From NCBI GenBank assembly GCA_964591245.1, contig CAZPZZ010000073.1, forward strand, positions 1-19,770: a DNA stretch of 19,770 nt, read 5' to 3'. The stretch comes from CAZPZZ01 sp964591245. GTDB taxonomy: Bacteria; Acidobacteriota; Vicinamibacteria; Vicinamibacterales; UBA8438. Positions 1 to 8,068 of the stretch are shown here, piece after piece. Numbering within the stretch: position 1 is the first letter of the stretch; every line of letters starts with the position of its first letter. The notes under the pieces are model-generated. The model was not told where the DNA came from and searched no databases. It worked only from the letters and a program-made list of their open reading frames with translations. Both the position numbers and the translations under genes were made by a program.

Positions 1-938
1 GCACTTGCGGAGTGAAAATCCGCGACAATACGCCGCCCGAGCTCTTGCTTGGCCTGCTTCGGGTGGAGAGTCCCTGCGGCTACCCGTTCCCGCATGGCAC
101 CAACTTCCGCGATCGACAGGTCCGTCAATAACTCGTAATAGGTCCACATCAGGTCATCAGACACGGACATCAATTTTCCGAACATCTCGTCTGGGGACTC
201 AGTGATACCAACGTAGTTTCCTGCCGACTTCGACATTTTCTCGACCCCATCGAGCCCGACCAACAACGGGACTGTCATCACGACCTGCGGAGGGAGACCA
301 AACGCCGGCATAATGTCGCGTCCGACGTTCAGATTGAACAGCTGGTCGGTGCCACCGAGTTCAACATCCGCCTTCAAATGCACCGAATCATAGGCTTGGG
401 CGAGCGGGTAGAGAAATTCGTGAATGGCAATCGGCTGGCCCTTCTCATAACGCTGCCGAAAATCGCGTCGTTCCAACATCTGCGCCACGCTGTAATGTGC
501 GGCCAGCCTGATCCAGGCCTCGCTCGTCTGGACACCGAGCCAGCGGTTGTTGAACTCCACCACCGTCCGATCGGGATCGAGCAACTTGAACACCTGGCGC
601 TTGTACGTATCGGCGTTCTCTTCAATATCCTTTCGAGTCAGAGGCGGACGCGTCTTTGACCGTCCCGTCGGATCGCCAATCAGCGCAGTGAAATCTCCGA
701 TTACAAAGACAACGGTATGCCCCAGGTCCTGGAAGTGCTTCATCTTTCTGATGAGCACGGTATGGCCTAGATGCAGATCCGGTGCGGTCGGGTCAAACCC
801 GACCTTGATCACAAGCGGGCGCCCCTCACTGACCGCCCGTTCCTGCTTGGACCGGAGTTCAGACTGGCGCACGACATCGACAGCACCTTTAGTCAGATAC
901 TGCAACTGCTCATCAATAGTGCCCGTATTTAAGGACAT
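1..938 (-). CDS. tyrS: Tyrosyl-tRNA synthetase, C-terminus beyond the left edge
   Basis: Class I aminoacyl-tRNA synthetase that charges tRNA-Tyr with tyrosine in the cytoplasm. I translated 312 codons from the ATG at 938-936 with no stop before the window edge. The ATP-binding signature GFDPTAPDLHLGHT lies at residues 47-60, with HLGH as the HIGH motif. GDFTALIGDPTGRSKTRP (81-98) and GGTDQLFNLNVGRD (195-208) are typical of TyrRS. The second signature is KMSKS at 234-238, the form found in the TyrZ-like group rather than the KFGKT form. The missing part should hold the rest of the anticodon-binding region and an S4 RNA-binding domain. It is the last visible gene of the purine run, 107 bases after purN. 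No strong Shine-Dalgarno precedes the ATG. Family assignment is firm; membership of the purN transcript is inferred from spacing and strand. Confidence 0.96.
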   Translation of the reverse strand, partial: MSLNTGTIDEQLQYLTKGAVDVVRQSELRSKQERAVSEGRPLVIKVGFDPTAPDLHLGHTVLIRKMKHFQDLGHTVVFVIGDFTALIGDPTGRSKTRPPLTRKDIEENADTYKRQVFKLLDPDRTVVEFNNRWLGVQTSEAWIRLAAHYSVAQMLERRDFRQRYEKGQPIAIHEFLYPLAQAYDSVHLKADVELGGTDQLFNLNVGRDIMPAFGLPPQVVMTVPLLVGLDGVEKMSKSAGNYVGITESPDEMFGKLMSVSDDLMWTYYELLTDLSIAEVGAMRERVAAGTLHPKQAKQELGRRIVADFHSAS

Positions 939-1045
939 GGCGGGAGTATATCGAAACGCGCTTCACCATCGGCTGGAAGCTGGTTGTGGACCCGACACAA
1001 TTTCAGGGACACCCACGTCACCGCACCGGAGGCATGCAGCCAACC

Positions 1046-1669
1046 TTACGACCGCAGAAACCGGCGCCCCTCGAGCCGCCAGCCACCAGACAAGATGATT
1101 CCAATCGCCTCGGGATAGATCCGGTGCTCTACTTCAAGGATGCGGTCACCGAGCGTCTCGGGAGTATCGTCCTCCCGTACAGGCACAACGGCCTGGAGCA
1201 CAATGGGACCCGCATCAAGCTCTGGAGTCACAATATGGACTGTGGCCCCGGCGACCTTCACGCCATGCCTCCAGGCCTGATCCTGCCCATCGAGTCCAGG
1301 GAAGGACGGCAGCAACGACGGGTGGATATTAAGGATGCGATCGGGAAACGCCTCGACAAACGTCGCGCTCAGCAGTCGCATGAAACCCGCGAGACATACC
1401 AGCTCCACTTCCCGTCGGCGCAGTTCAGTCACGAGCTTACGGTCGTACGCATCGCGGGAGCCGAAGCCCCTGTGATCCAAAACGACCGTTTCAATACCGG
1501 CCCTTCGGGCTCTCTCAAGCCCCCCGGCATCAGCGCGGTTCGACACGACGACGGCAATGGTCGCGTCAAGGCGCCCCTGCGTGATCGCATCGATGATGGC
1601 CTGCAGGTTAGAACCCCGACCTGAAATCAGGACACCAAGACGGCCGCTTGAAGGAAAGCTGGTCAGCAT
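1046..1669 (-). CDS. purN: Phosphoribosylglycinamide formyltransferase (GART)
   Basis: Transfers a formyl group from 10-formyltetrahydrofolate to glycinamide ribonucleotide, the third step of de novo purine synthesis. The product has 207 residues, close to the usual size of about 210. The glycine-rich phosphate-binding turn SGRGSNLQAI is at 16-25. The catalytic triad of the family is visible as N114 and H116 in NIHPSLLPSFPG and D152 in VTPELDAGPI, matching N106/H108/D144 of the E. coli enzyme. The ATG at 1669 follows the purM stop by 25 bases, with a GGCGGG stretch about 8 bases before it as a possible ribosome site. The gene lies downstream of purM, as in many purine operons. No anomalies. 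Confidence 0.97.
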   Translation of the reverse strand: MLTSFPSSGRLGVLISGRGSNLQAIIDAITQGRLDATIAVVVSNRADAGGLERARRAGIETVVLDHRGFGSRDAYDRKLVTELRRREVELVCLAGFMRLLSATFVEAFPDRILNIHPSLLPSFPGLDGQDQAWRHGVKVAGATVHIVTPELDAGPIVLQAVVPVREDDTPETLGDRILEVEHRIYPEAIGIILSGGWRLEGRRFLRS

Positions 1670-1694
1670 ACACGCATCCCGCCGTTCCGGAGCA

Positions 1695-2771
1695 TCAGAT
1701 ATAAGTGATGGTGCCGTCGCCGTGTGTGGTCTGACCGATGATCACGGCCTCTAACTCACCCGCCTTTTCGAAAGCCGAGATAAGCGCCGTCGCATCCTCG
1801 GGAGCAGAGACGACCACCATCCCGATTCCCATGTTGAAGGTACGGTAGGCCTCGGCCACACTAAGATGACCCTGTTCCTGCAGAAATCGAAAGATGGGCG
1901 CTGGCGTCCAACTGCGACAATCAATCTCTGCCGCCACCCCTTCTGGAAAGACCCTCGGCACGTTGTCTGTCAAGCCTCCACCGGTCACGTGTGCCAACCC
2001 TTTGATTTTGATCTGACCATCGTCAAGAACCGGCCCAACCACCGGCAAGTACGAGCGATGGGGACGAAGTAGGACGTCGCCGACCGCGCCATCAAGCTCA
2101 GCCGGCGTCGATTCAACGGTAAGCTTCAGCACGTCGAAGAGGATATGCCTCGCCAGGGAGTAGCCATTCGTGTGCAGCCCCGTTGAGGGCAGGCCGATCA
2201 GCACATCCCCCGCTTGTATCCGCTGTCCGTCGACCAGACGGGCTCGGTCAACGAGCCCGACAATGAAGCCAGCCAGGTCATATTCTCCGTCAGCATAGAA
2301 TCCTGGCATCTCCGCCGTCTCACCACCGAGCAGAGCACACTTGTTGTTCGAGCACGCTGACGCCATGCCCCCCACAACAGCCTCGGTGACTCCCGGAGAC
2401 AACCGCCCTGTGGCGAGGTAGTCCATGAAAAAGAGAGGCCTCGCCCCCTGAACGATGATGTCGTTCACGCAGTGGTTGACGAGATCGATCCCGACGGTGT
2501 CGTGCCTATTAGCAAGAAACGCAACCTTTAACTTCGTCCCCACGCCATCTGCGCTTGCCACGAGCACTGGATCTTCGACGCCGGCAAGGTCCGGGCGAAA
2601 CAATCCGCCAAAACTACCGATATCGGAGATCACACTAGGTGAGAACGTCCTCCGGGCCAGCATGCGAATCCGACGCACTGCCTCATGGCCGGCATCGATA
2701 TCAACACCTGCCGACTTGTAGTCGACAGGAACGCGGTCACCAGAGGTCTCGGGGGGAGGATCAGACACCAT
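1695..2771 (-). CDS. purM: Phosphoribosylformylglycinamidine cyclo-ligase (AIR synthetase)
   Basis: Closes the imidazole ring, converting FGAM to AIR with ATP. From the ATG at 2771 the protein has 358 residues. The usual PurM beginning, DYKSAGVDIDAG, appears at 17-28, so there is a non-conserved leader of about 16 residues. Family motifs are ISDIGSFGGLF (48-58), SADGVGTKLK (73-82), DLVNHCVNDIIVQGARPLFF (96-115), LLGGETAEMPGFY (147-159) and GEYDLAGFIVGL (162-173). An alternative TTG start at 2786 would overlap the TGA of the upstream HEAT gene as TTGA and add five residues; I prefer the ATG, which leaves an 11-base gap. No clear Shine-Dalgarno serves either start, so coupled translation from the upstream gene is plausible. 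Function is certain; the exact start is not. Confidence 0.96.
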   Translation of the reverse strand: MVSDPPPETSGDRVPVDYKSAGVDIDAGHEAVRRIRMLARRTFSPSVISDIGSFGGLFRPDLAGVEDPVLVASADGVGTKLKVAFLANRHDTVGIDLVNHCVNDIIVQGARPLFFMDYLATGRLSPGVTEAVVGGMASACSNNKCALLGGETAEMPGFYADGEYDLAGFIVGLVDRARLVDGQRIQAGDVLIGLPSTGLHTNGYSLARHILFDVLKLTVESTPAELDGAVGDVLLRPHRSYLPVVGPVLDDGQIKIKGLAHVTGGGLTDNVPRVFPEGVAAEIDCRSWTPAPIFRFLQEQGHLSVAEAYRTFNMGIGMVVVSAPEDATALISAFEKAGELEAVIIGQTTHGDGTITYI

Positions 2772-2782
2772 GAAAAAAACGA

Positions 2783-3967
2783 TCAAAATTCCAGCACCGC
2801 AATCAAGCGGTCTGTCAACACTCGAGCCGCTGAGTCCGCCGGCACATCCCAGTATTTGGTTCGAACCGTGATAAAAAACCGCTCTTCCTCAAGATCCTCG
2901 TCCAGCATATCGAACCCATCACGTATGACCAGCGCCGCCTCTTCAAAATCTGAACGCGTTTCAAGAAACGAAAGCAACAACGGAGGGTCCCGCATCGCGA
3001 GCGTTCCCAGGACGAGGGCAATACGTTCACGCTCGGCATTGCGTGCACCGATCGCCGCGTCAAACAACGTGGCCAACGCAGCGCCATCTCCCGTCGATGC
3101 CAGCGCTCCCAACCCGGAGGCTGCGGATGTCAGAAGATCAAAACGATCGATCCCGCTACTAGTGTCGCTTTCAGCATCAACGGCGTAGCGCAACGTGTCG
3201 GAGACAAACCGCATGTGTTCCTGCCTGTCAACACCAAACGAGACCGCGGCCGCCGAGATGAGCGGCTCTAACTCCGGATCGATCCCTTGTAGCGCCGCCA
3301 ATACCGGCAAGGCTTCAGCGTCCCCGATCCGCGTCAACGCCAGAATTGCATCGTCCCGTAACGGGCCAGCCTCCGCAACGATCCGCATCAGTGGTTCAAC
3401 GGCATACTCTGCCCGCTGGTCGCCAAGCGACTCGATGACCGCCCCGCGGAAGAAGTCTACTCCTCGGTCAATATCCTGAATGAGTCGTTCACGAACAGCG
3501 GGGTCTGCGGCGTGCGCCGCAAGAGCGCGAATCAATGCTGGCCGCACGAACTCCGAGGTTTCAGTCTCCAGAGCCCCCAAAAGGACCGGCACCATGGTCA
3601 GTTCAGGCTCATGCGCCAAGTAGCCATAGGCAACCGCACGCAATCGGTCATTCGGATCGCCAAGCAGATTGAACACCGCGTCACGGGCCGGCTTTCCTCC
3701 AAACCCGATCAGCAACACCAGAGCCCGGTAGCGCACATAACCGTCCTCGTGGCCGGCGGCCGCCGCGGCCAACGCCGGCTGAACCTGGTCAGCAGGCACC
3801 CGCCTGAGGAGGCTACTCGCGCGCGTCCGAACCTCATAGTCGAAATCGCCGAGTTGGTCGATCGAGACGGCCATGTCCGCATCAGACAGCGGTTCTTGCG
3901 CCACGCCAGTGATGGTGACAACCAGCACCGCTGCCGCCACGACCACGTTGCGCTTAGCACTCCACAC
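2783..3967 (-). CDS. Exported HEAT-repeat protein inside the purine operon
   Basis: 394 residues, no gene name recognised. Residues 1-23 form a typical signal peptide: a basic start (K5, R6), a hydrophobic core VVVAAAVLVVTITG and a likely signal peptidase I site after GVA, so the mature protein should be periplasmic. The rest is almost wholly alpha-helical with repeats resembling HEAT/PBS-lyase units at about 34-62, 66-100, 101-130, 131-165, 172-200 and 201-235, each with the pattern D..R..A...L. The C-terminal part (about 255-394) is helical but more divergent and ends with an acidic stretch, DEDLEEE (356-362). There are no catalytic motifs, so a protein-binding scaffold is the natural reading. 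The GTG start lies 4 bases after the purF stop, with GGAAGAGG inside the end of purF, and its TGA lies next to purM. It is therefore co-transcribed with purine genes although it acts elsewhere in the cell. Specific role unknown. Confidence 0.85.
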   Translation of the reverse strand: MWSAKRNVVVAAAVLVVTITGVAQEPLSDADMAVSIDQLGDFDYEVRTRASSLLRRVPADQVQPALAAAAAGHEDGYVRYRALVLLIGFGGKPARDAVFNLLGDPNDRLRAVAYGYLAHEPELTMVPVLLGALETETSEFVRPALIRALAAHAADPAVRERLIQDIDRGVDFFRGAVIESLGDQRAEYAVEPLMRIVAEAGPLRDDAILALTRIGDAEALPVLAALQGIDPELEPLISAAAVSFGVDRQEHMRFVSDTLRYAVDAESDTSSGIDRFDLLTSAASGLGALASTGDGAALATLFDAAIGARNAERERIALVLGTLAMRDPPLLLSFLETRSDFEEAALVIRDGFDMLDEDLEEERFFITVRTKYWDVPADSAARVLTDRLIAVLEF

Positions 3968-3971
3968 GGCG

Positions 3972-5381
3972 CTACGCCTCTTCCGGAAGCTTCAATGCCA
4001 TCTGCATGTAGGCGGCGGCGTCCTCAGGTGCCTCAACGGGATATTCTCCGGTGTAGCATGAGGTGCAATAGTCCCCGCTCTTCGCACCCACCGCTTGACG
4101 TAACCCCTCGAGACTAAGGTAGGAAAGGGTGTCTGACTTCACGAAGTCGCAGATCTCCGGCACCGTATGCTGAGCACCAATAAGCTCAGACCGCCGAGGA
4201 GTATCCACGCCGTAATAGCACGGTGATATCGTTGGTGGACAGCTGATACGCATGTGCACCTCTCGCGCTCCTGCGGCCCGAATCATCCCCACGATTTTTC
4301 GACTCGTCGTACCTCGCACGATCGAGTCGTCAACCAACACCACCCGTTTACCCTCAATGATGCTGCGTACCGGATTAAGCTTCACGCGCACCTTGAATCC
4401 ACGAATCTCCTGCTGTGGTGCAATGAAACTCCGACCCACGTAGTGATTCCGGATGAGCCCCATCCGCATCGGCAACCCTGACTCCTCCGCATAACCGACC
4501 GCCGCACAGATTCCAGAGTCAGGGATTGGCACGACAACATCGGCGTCGACCGGCGCTTCCCGGGCCAACAGCCGACCAAAATTGGTCCGCACCTCGTTCA
4601 CGCTTCGTCCGAACACAAGGCTGTCAGGTCTCGCAAAATACACATGCTCGAACACACAGTGAGAGGGTCTCGCCTCTGGGAATGGGCGATAAGATCGCTG
4701 TCCATCTCGCCCAATCACCAACAGTTCGCCAGGCGCCACATCTCGCACATAGCGTGCGCCAATGAGGTCAAGCGCGCAGGTCTCTGAACATACGACCGCC
4801 GCATCGCCCAGCGCACCAAGCACCAGCGGACGGAACCCGTACGGATCCCGAACCGCCATCAACTGATCTTTCGTCAGCAGCACCAACGAAAATGCTCCGC
4901 GCACCTGGGTCACAGACTCGACGATCGCATCTTCCGGGCTCGGTGCCTGGGAACGAGCGTAGAGGTGCAGCACCACTTCGGTATCACTGCTGGTCTGAAA
5001 AATATGCCCCCTGGAGACAAGGCTGTCGCGCAGCTCGGGAGCATTGATGAGATTGCCGTTGTGGCACAACGCGATCTCACCGTGCACGCACTCAATCAAG
5101 AGAGGTTGTGCGTTCAGGAGACGACTATCCCCGGCCGTCGAATAGCGTACATGCCCGATGGCGGTGTCACCGCTCAACATGGACAGCGCACCCTCGTCGA
5201 ACGCCTCGGACACCTGGCCCATCGCACGAGTCAGGTACAAGCGATCGCCATCGGCCGTGGCGATGCCCGCACTCTCTTGCCCCCGATGCTGCAAGGCATA
5301 CAGCCCAAGTCGCGTCAACGCGGGCGCCTCGGGATGCCCGTAAACCCCAAAGACCCCGCACTCGTCGTGGAACTTGTCCAT
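3972..5381 (-). CDS. purF: Amidophosphoribosyltransferase, Fe-S type
   Basis: Commits PRPP to purine synthesis by making 5-phosphoribosylamine with ammonia from glutamine. From the ATG at 5381 the protein has 469 residues, beginning MDKFHDECGVFG. The short propeptide ends before C8, which becomes the N-terminal nucleophile of the class II glutaminase domain. HVRYSTAG (77-84), CHNGNL (106-111) and the D134 region complete that domain. The PRPP-binding motif VVLVDDSIVRGTTS is at 347-360. C242, C388, C439 and C442 sit where the Bacillus subtilis enzyme binds its [4Fe-4S] cluster, so this is the Fe-S, propeptide-bearing type. The frame stays open upstream to a GTG at 5501, but those 40 residues are Gly/Pro-rich and would bury the nucleophile behind an unusually long propeptide, so I reject that start. 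The gene opens the second purine segment after a 420-base gap. Confidence 0.97.
   Translation of the reverse strand: MDKFHDECGVFGVYGHPEAPALTRLGLYALQHRGQESAGIATADGDRLYLTRAMGQVSEAFDEGALSMLSGDTAIGHVRYSTAGDSRLLNAQPLLIECVHGEIALCHNGNLINAPELRDSLVSRGHIFQTSSDTEVVLHLYARSQAPSPEDAIVESVTQVRGAFSLVLLTKDQLMAVRDPYGFRPLVLGALGDAAVVCSETCALDLIGARYVRDVAPGELLVIGRDGQRSYRPFPEARPSHCVFEHVYFARPDSLVFGRSVNEVRTNFGRLLAREAPVDADVVVPIPDSGICAAVGYAEESGLPMRMGLIRNHYVGRSFIAPQQEIRGFKVRVKLNPVRSIIEGKRVVLVDDSIVRGTTSRKIVGMIRAAGAREVHMRISCPPTISPCYYGVDTPRRSELIGAQHTVPEICDFVKSDTLSYLSLEGLRQAVGAKSGDYCTSCYTGEYPVEAPEDAAAYMQMALKLPEEA
3977..3984 (-). promoter_or_regulatory. Ribosome binding site for the GTG-started HEAT gene
   Basis: On the minus strand these bases read GGAAGAGG, nine bases before the GTG at 3967-3965 and within the last codons of purF. 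No other start in that frame allows a complete signal peptide, so this site supports the GTG start and suggests translational coupling to purF. Confidence 0.5.
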
Positions 5382-5801
5382 AACCTTAGCCGAACCGTCA
5401 GCAAGCCCAGGATCTTGGGCTATCCCCGTCCTGCCAGGCGGCGGCCCCTTGCCCCCGCCCAACCAATGGGCTTTCGACGCCTCCCCGGATACCTGATACA
5501 CACGCCGCGCCCTGCTGTCTGCCCCTAGAGTCTAGCAGCCCAAAGCAAGCGGCCGTCCTGGCATGCGCATGGGATTCAACTCTGGGTCTCAGCACGCTCC
5601 TCAGTGACTCGAGACGTGCGTTACCGACCTCACCCGCCCGGGACATGCCACAGCGAACGCTCCTGACGTCGCACTAGCTGAACGCCAGGTTATGCCCCCA
5701 GTACCTACACCCACGTCGCGTTCCCCCTCTACCCCCAACACGGAAACCAATCGCCAGGCATGTTTACCTCTCGGCGTCCGATACACGGCCGCCTACCAGA
5801 C
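5382..5801 (-). other. 420-base stretch without a convincing gene: probable purF leader
   Basis: The only gap above 300 bases in the window. Read on the minus strand it lies between the purL stop and the purF ATG. The short frames crossing it are Arg/Gly-rich and match no family I know. It contains several dyads: a 7-bp stem with a 14-base loop and one G-U pair (5662-5689), a perfect 10-base palindrome CATGCGCATG (5562-5571), a CTAGAGTCTAG repeat (5525-5535) and a 6-bp stem AGCCCA/TGGGCT with a 6-base loop (5404-5421). None is followed by a T-run, so no intrinsic terminator is evident, and I found no good sigma-70 promoter. Its placement before the committed step makes a leader or an internal promoter plausible, but this is inference. 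Confidence 0.4.
5404..5421 (-). promoter_or_regulatory. Hairpin just upstream of purF
   Basis: AGCCCA (5404-5409) and TGGGCT (5416-5421) form a perfect 6-bp stem with a 6-base loop, ending 22 bases before the purF ATG. It is close enough to the ribosome site to affect initiation. There is no T-run, so it is not a standard terminator. A regulatory role is a guess; the dyad itself is plain. Confidence 0.25.
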
Positions 5802-8066
5802 CTACTGCGACGGTGCCGACGAGACCGACGACTCGAAGTGACGCGCGAACCCCGACCTCCAGGCTTGTTCCGCATCAGCCAGCGAAACATCCGCCGCCGG
5901 GTGACCACCAACCGTTATTGTGAGCCGCTCGCCGCCGGTTCGCCCAATGACCGACGCTGGCACTGCAAGCTGGTCGGCCTTCGCGAGCAGGGCATCGCGC
6001 TGCCCTTCGGCGACAGACACAATGACTCGCGACGGAGACTCTCCAAACAACGCAGTTACGAGGCCATGCCTCTCGCTCGACACCTCAGGTGCCTGGAGAT
6101 CAACCTGCGCGCCATGGCCGGGGCCGTCCACCGCACACTCGGCCAATGCCACCGCAAAGCCGCCGTCAGCACAATCATGGGCCGATCGGATCAGACCGTC
6201 TCCTGCCGAATGGACCAGCAGTGCCTGAAGTGCACGTTCTCGCTCGAGATCGACCGGAGCCGGTCGACCGCGGACCAATCCATGCCTCTGCTTCAAATAT
6301 TCGCTACCGCCGATGGTCGCCGACAGGTCTCCCAGTAGCACGATCTCTAAATCAGCGGCCGGGAATACGCGGACCACCAACCGATCCACATCTTCGATCA
6401 CTCCGACAACGCCGAGTACCGGTGTGGGATAAATGGCCTGCCCATCGGTTTCGTTGTAAAGGCTGACATTCCCACCCGTGATCGGGATATCGAGCACCCG
6501 ACACGCCTCCGCTATCCCATCAACCGCCTGTACAAATTGCCACATGATCTCCGGACGTTCCGGATTGCCGAAATTCAAACAATTCGTGGCGCCGATAGGC
6601 ACGGCGCCTGCGCAGGCCACATTACGAGCGGCCTCGGCAACAGCAAGACGCCCCCCTTCGGCAGGGTCGAGATAGCAGTGACGCCCATTCCCATCGACCG
6701 ACATCACCAACGCCCGCGTCGTTCCTTTGACACGTACAACCGCTGCGCCGAGCCCGGGTTGGACAACGGTATTCGTACGCACCATGTGGTCGTATTGGCG
6801 ATAGACCCAGCGCTTGCTGGCTATAACAGGCGCGGACAGCAACGACAACCACGGCCCGCCCAGGTCGTCGGACACGGACAACCCAGCCACGTCCAGTGTG
6901 CGGACATCGTCGAGATATGCTGGCCGCCTGGTCGGTCGATCGTAGAGTGGAGCCGCATCGGCGAGCTGCCGATTCGGTATCTCGGCTACCACCTCATCAC
7001 CAGCCCGCACTCGCAATATCCCATCACCGGTAACTTCACCGACCCGCACGGCATGCAGGTCCCATTTCTCGAAGATTTGCTCGACCTCCTGCTCTCGTCC
7101 CTGCTTCGCCACCAGCAACATCCGCTCTTGCGACTCCGAGAGCATGATCTCGTAGGGCGTCATGCCCGTCTCTCGCTGCGGAACCTGCGCCACATCGATC
7201 TCGATACCCACGTCACCGCGGGCACCCATCTCGCACGTGGAGCACGTAAGACCAGCCGCGCCCATGTCCTGAATCCCGACTAACGCATCGGTCTGCATCA
7301 CCTCAAGACACGCCTCGAGCAAGAGCTTTTCCATGAACGGATCGCCGACCTGCACTGCCGGCCGCTTCTCGGACGAGTGCTCATCGAACTCGGCGGATGC
7401 CATGGTCGCGCCGTGAATCCCATCGCGCCCCGTCTTGGCGCCGACGTAATACACGGGATTTCCAGCTCCCGTGGCCAACCCCTTCGCCAGTCCGTCCACT
7501 TTCGCCACCCCGAGGCAAAAAACATTGACCAAGGGGTTCCCGGAATAGGACGGCTCGAAGGCAACCTCTCCGCCGACCGTGGGTATTCCGATACTGTTGC
7601 CATAGCCGGCGATGCCGGCGACGACACCATCCACCAACCGCCGCGTCGCCGTCGCGTCCGAGTCATCAGCATCCGTCAGTGGACCAAAACGCAATGAATT
7701 CAGCAGCGCAATCGGCCGCGCCCCCATCGTGAAGATGTCTCGGATAATGCCGCCCACACCCGTCGCCGCACCCTGGTAGGGTTCGATGAACGACGGATGA
7801 TTGTGGGACTCGATCTTGAAGACTGCGGCGAGGCCGTCACCTATGTCCACGGCGCCAGCATTCTCTCCCGGCCCCTGCACGACCCGCGGTCCGCTGGTGG
7901 GCAAACGACGTAGATGCAACCGTGAACTCTTGTAGCTACAGTGCTCCGACCACATGACCGAGAAAATGCCAAGCTCCGTCATCGTCGGCTCACGACCGAG
8001 GATGTCCAGCAAGCGTCGGTATTCGTCGTCGCTAAACCCGTGTGCCTGAATCGTGGCTGCATCCAT
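5802..8066 (-). CDS. purL: FGAM synthase, large (synthetase) subunit, small-PurL type
   Basis: ATP-dependent synthetase subunit of phosphoribosylformylglycinamidine synthase, which converts FGAR to FGAM using ammonia delivered by PurQ. It has 754 residues, near the usual 740 of the small PurL that works with separate PurS and PurQ, not the 1300-residue fused form. Motifs: EHCSYKSSR (41-49) after the N-terminal helical part, KIESHNHPSFIEPYQGAATG (84-103), GVGGIIRDIFTMGARPIALL (103-122) and GGEVAFEPSYSGNPLVNV in the middle of the first AIRS half. A second AIRS-like half contains the GATNCLNFGNPERPE and ITGGNVSLYNE segments. The ATG at 8066 lies 2 bases after the purQ stop, so translation is probably coupled. 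A 420-base gap separates it from purF downstream. No anomalies. Confidence 0.97.
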   Translation of the reverse strand: MDAATIQAHGFSDDEYRRLLDILGREPTMTELGIFSVMWSEHCSYKSSRLHLRRLPTSGPRVVQGPGENAGAVDIGDGLAAVFKIESHNHPSFIEPYQGAATGVGGIIRDIFTMGARPIALLNSLRFGPLTDADDSDATATRRLVDGVVAGIAGYGNSIGIPTVGGEVAFEPSYSGNPLVNVFCLGVAKVDGLAKGLATGAGNPVYYVGAKTGRDGIHGATMASAEFDEHSSEKRPAVQVGDPFMEKLLLEACLEVMQTDALVGIQDMGAAGLTCSTCEMGARGDVGIEIDVAQVPQRETGMTPYEIMLSESQERMLLVAKQGREQEVEQIFEKWDLHAVRVGEVTGDGILRVRAGDEVVAEIPNRQLADAAPLYDRPTRRPAYLDDVRTLDVAGLSVSDDLGGPWLSLLSAPVIASKRWVYRQYDHMVRTNTVVQPGLGAAVVRVKGTTRALVMSVDGNGRHCYLDPAEGGRLAVAEAARNVACAGAVPIGATNCLNFGNPERPEIMWQFVQAVDGIAEACRVLDIPITGGNVSLYNETDGQAIYPTPVLGVVGVIEDVDRLVVRVFPAADLEIVLLGDLSATIGGSEYLKQRHGLVRGRPAPVDLERERALQALLVHSAGDGLIRSAHDCADGGFAVALAECAVDGPGHGAQVDLQAPEVSSERHGLVTALFGESPSRVIVSVAEGQRDALLAKADQLAVPASVIGRTGGERLTITVGGHPAADVSLADAEQAWRSGFARHFESSVSSAPSQ

Positions 8067-8068
8067 GA

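Noticed and set aside
5381..5501. A 40-residue N-terminal extension of PurF from a GTG at 5501
   Set aside because: The stretch is Gly/Pro-rich, matches no family pattern, and would place the cysteine nucleophile far from the N-terminus, against the short propeptide of known Fe-S type PurF.
5570..5600. A tRNA T-arm-like string (GAGTTGAATCCC) on the minus strand
   Set aside because: It lacks the complete TTCGAAT loop and no acceptor, D or anticodon arm can be drawn around it.
5431..5689. Resemblance of the purF leader to a ZTP (pfl) riboswitch: CCTGGCG and CCGCCTGGCAG on the minus strand
   Set aside because: The conserved blocks are imperfect and about 240 bases apart, with no intervening stems that fit the known architecture. 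A covariance search with the Rfam model would settle it.
5760..6338. Plus-strand 192-codon frame opposite purL, and similar long antisense frames opposite purL, purB and the GT gene
   Set aside because: They lie wholly or mostly opposite well-identified genes, are rich in Arg, His and Pro, and match no family; GC-rich sequence gives such frames by default.
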